From Chloroflexota bacterium (GTDB taxonomy: Bacteria; Chloroflexota; Dormibacteria; Dormibacterales; Dormibacteraceae), in the NCBI GenBank assembly GCA_005880175.1, contig VBJR01000088.1:1-6817 (forward strand): a DNA stretch of 6,817 bases. The letters run 5' to 3'. Every line of letters starts with the position of its first letter. Position 1 is the first letter of the stretch. This document shows positions 6,241-6,817 of the stretch, piece by piece. The notes beneath the pieces were generated by a model that was not told the DNA's origin, did no database searches, and was given only the letters and a program-made list of their open reading frames with translations. The translations under genes were made by a program, and so were the position numbers.

Positions 6241-6817
6241 ATGCCGCTCCGGATCACCCGCGCGGTCACGCACGACGTCCGCTTCCCGACCTCCCGCCTG
6301 CTCGACGGGTCGGACGCGATGAACGTCGATCCCGACTACTCCGCCGCCTACGTCGTGCTGCACACCGACGGCGGCGGGCTGGAGGGCCACGGGCTGACGT
6401 TCACGATCGGGCGCGGCACCGAGGTGTGCGTCGCGGCCATCGAGGCGCTGGCCCACCACGTGGTCGGGCTCACGATGGAGCAGGTCACGGCCGACCTGGC
6501 GGGCTTCTGGCGGGCGCTGGTCCACGACTCGCAGCTGCGCTGGCTGGGGCCCGAGAAGGGCGTCGTGCACATGGCGGCCGCGGCGCTGGTGAACGCGGTG
6601 TGGGACCTCTACGCGAAGGTCGAGGGCAAGCCGCTGTGGAAGCTGCTGGCGGACATGGCGCCGGAGCAGCTGGTGGCCTGCGTGGACTTCCGCTACATCG
6701 ACGACGTGCTCCGGCCGGACCGCGCCCTGCAGCTGCTGCGGTCCCGCGCCGGCGGCCGCGCCGAGCGCGAGGCGGAGATCCGGCGGGCCGGCTTCCCCGC
6801 CTACACGACGTCCGCCG
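6241..6817 (+). CDS. fucD: L-fuconate dehydratase (enolase superfamily), N-terminal part, cut by the window edge
   Basis: The enzyme dehydrates L-fuconate to 2-keto-3-deoxy-L-fuconate in the non-phosphorylative L-fucose pathway. The 192 codons present cover the N-terminal capping domain and the entry to the barrel. Characteristic stretches are [18 protein letters not shown] (11-28), [11 protein letters not shown] (30-40), [18 protein letters not shown] (95-112), [19 protein letters not shown] (118-136), VDFRYIDD (148-155) and GFPAYTTS (184-191). These match L-fuconate dehydratases and human ENOSF1 closely, as I remember those sequences. Full proteins are about 430-450 residues, so the catalytic lysines, metal ligands and histidine lie beyond the right edge and cannot be checked. 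ATG 6241 is preferred from the family's N-terminus; an in-frame ATG at 6229 would add four residues. Neither has a Shine-Dalgarno. It is transcribed away from the fucosidase, sharing a short regulatory region, so both are probably induced together. Confidence 0.92.
   Translation, partial: MPLRITRAVTHDVRFPTSRLLDGSDAMNVDPDYSAAYVVLHTDGGGLEGHGLTFTIGRGTEVCVAAIEALAHHVVGLTMEQVTADLAGFWRALVHDSQLRWLGPEKGVVHMAAAALVNAVWDLYAKVEGKPLWKLLADMAPEQLVACVDFRYIDDVLRPDRALQLLRSRAGGRAEREAEIRRAGFPAYTTSA

Noticed and set aside
2283..6269. Very long minus-strand open frame of more than 1300 codons
   Set aside because: Only its first part is real (the fucosidase, codons from 6110 to about 5202). The rest is an arginine/proline/glycine-rich shadow of the SARP gene in the wrong frame, open because stops are rare in DNA of this composition.
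6129..6269. Upstream in-frame ATG starts for the fucosidase at 6131 and 6269
   Set aside because: The strong purine-rich ribosome-binding site lies just before ATG 6110, and the family's N-terminus begins there. The extra residues look non-coding and cover the divergent promoter.
6136..6570. Minus-strand open frame opposite the start of L-fuconate dehydratase
   Set aside because: The plus-strand protein is strongly conserved; the reverse frame is a codon shadow with no recognisable features.
1..6817. Search for CRISPR arrays, insertion sequences, tRNA or rRNA genes, and anti-phage or toxin modules
   Set aside because: No regularly spaced repeats, transposase motifs, terminal inverted repeats or RNA-gene signatures were seen. 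All sizeable coding sequence is accounted for by sugar metabolism and its regulators.

Overview
The window comes from a very GC-rich bacterium, estimated by eye at a little over 70% G+C, with strong third-position GC bias, GTG and CTG starts, and weak or absent Shine-Dalgarno sites at several genes. With a large AfsR-type SARP regulator also present, this points to the Actinomycetota. The exact lineage cannot be fixed from the sequence. The theme of the locus is L-fucose utilisation: a GH29 alpha-L-fucosidase, the start of an L-fuconate dehydratase (non-phosphorylative L-fucose pathway), the tail of a sugar ABC permease, a Gfo/Idh/MocA oxidoreductase remnant, and a LacI-type sugar-responsive repressor.

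Layout, left to right. Bases 2-118 (+) are the C-terminal end of a MalG-like ABC permease. It is joined by a CTGA overlap to a Gfo/Idh/MocA oxidoreductase (115-862, +) that has lost about 110-120 internal codons and changes frame at about 277-285. A LacI-family regulator (827-1891, -) converges on it with a 36-bp overlap. Bases 1892-2134 hold the regulator's promoter and operator candidates, a short orphan coding tail and a strong 13-bp hairpin. An intact 936-residue SARP/ATPase/TPR activator (2135-4945, -) starts 12 nt after the stop of an alpha-L-fucosidase (4958-6110, -), which has a second internal deletion and frameshift at about 5200-5206. A 130-bp divergent promoter region carries a duplicated 10-bp word and a 13-bp palindrome. 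From 6241 (+) an L-fuconate dehydratase runs off the right edge.

As a working model, an ABC importer brings in fucosylated glycosides, a cytoplasmic fucosidase (no signal peptide) frees L-fucose, a dehydrogenase step oxidises it, and L-fuconate dehydratase makes 2-keto-3-deoxy-L-fuconate. LacI and SARP proteins would control this. The dehydrogenase, lactonase and late steps are not in the window.

The most notable points are that both the oxidoreductase and the fucosidase carry clean internal deletions with a frame change but no other lesions, suggesting either assembly collapse or very recent decay, and that a large SARP regulator is coupled to a glycosidase gene. I see no CRISPR array, insertion sequence, tRNA or rRNA, and no convincing new biological system.
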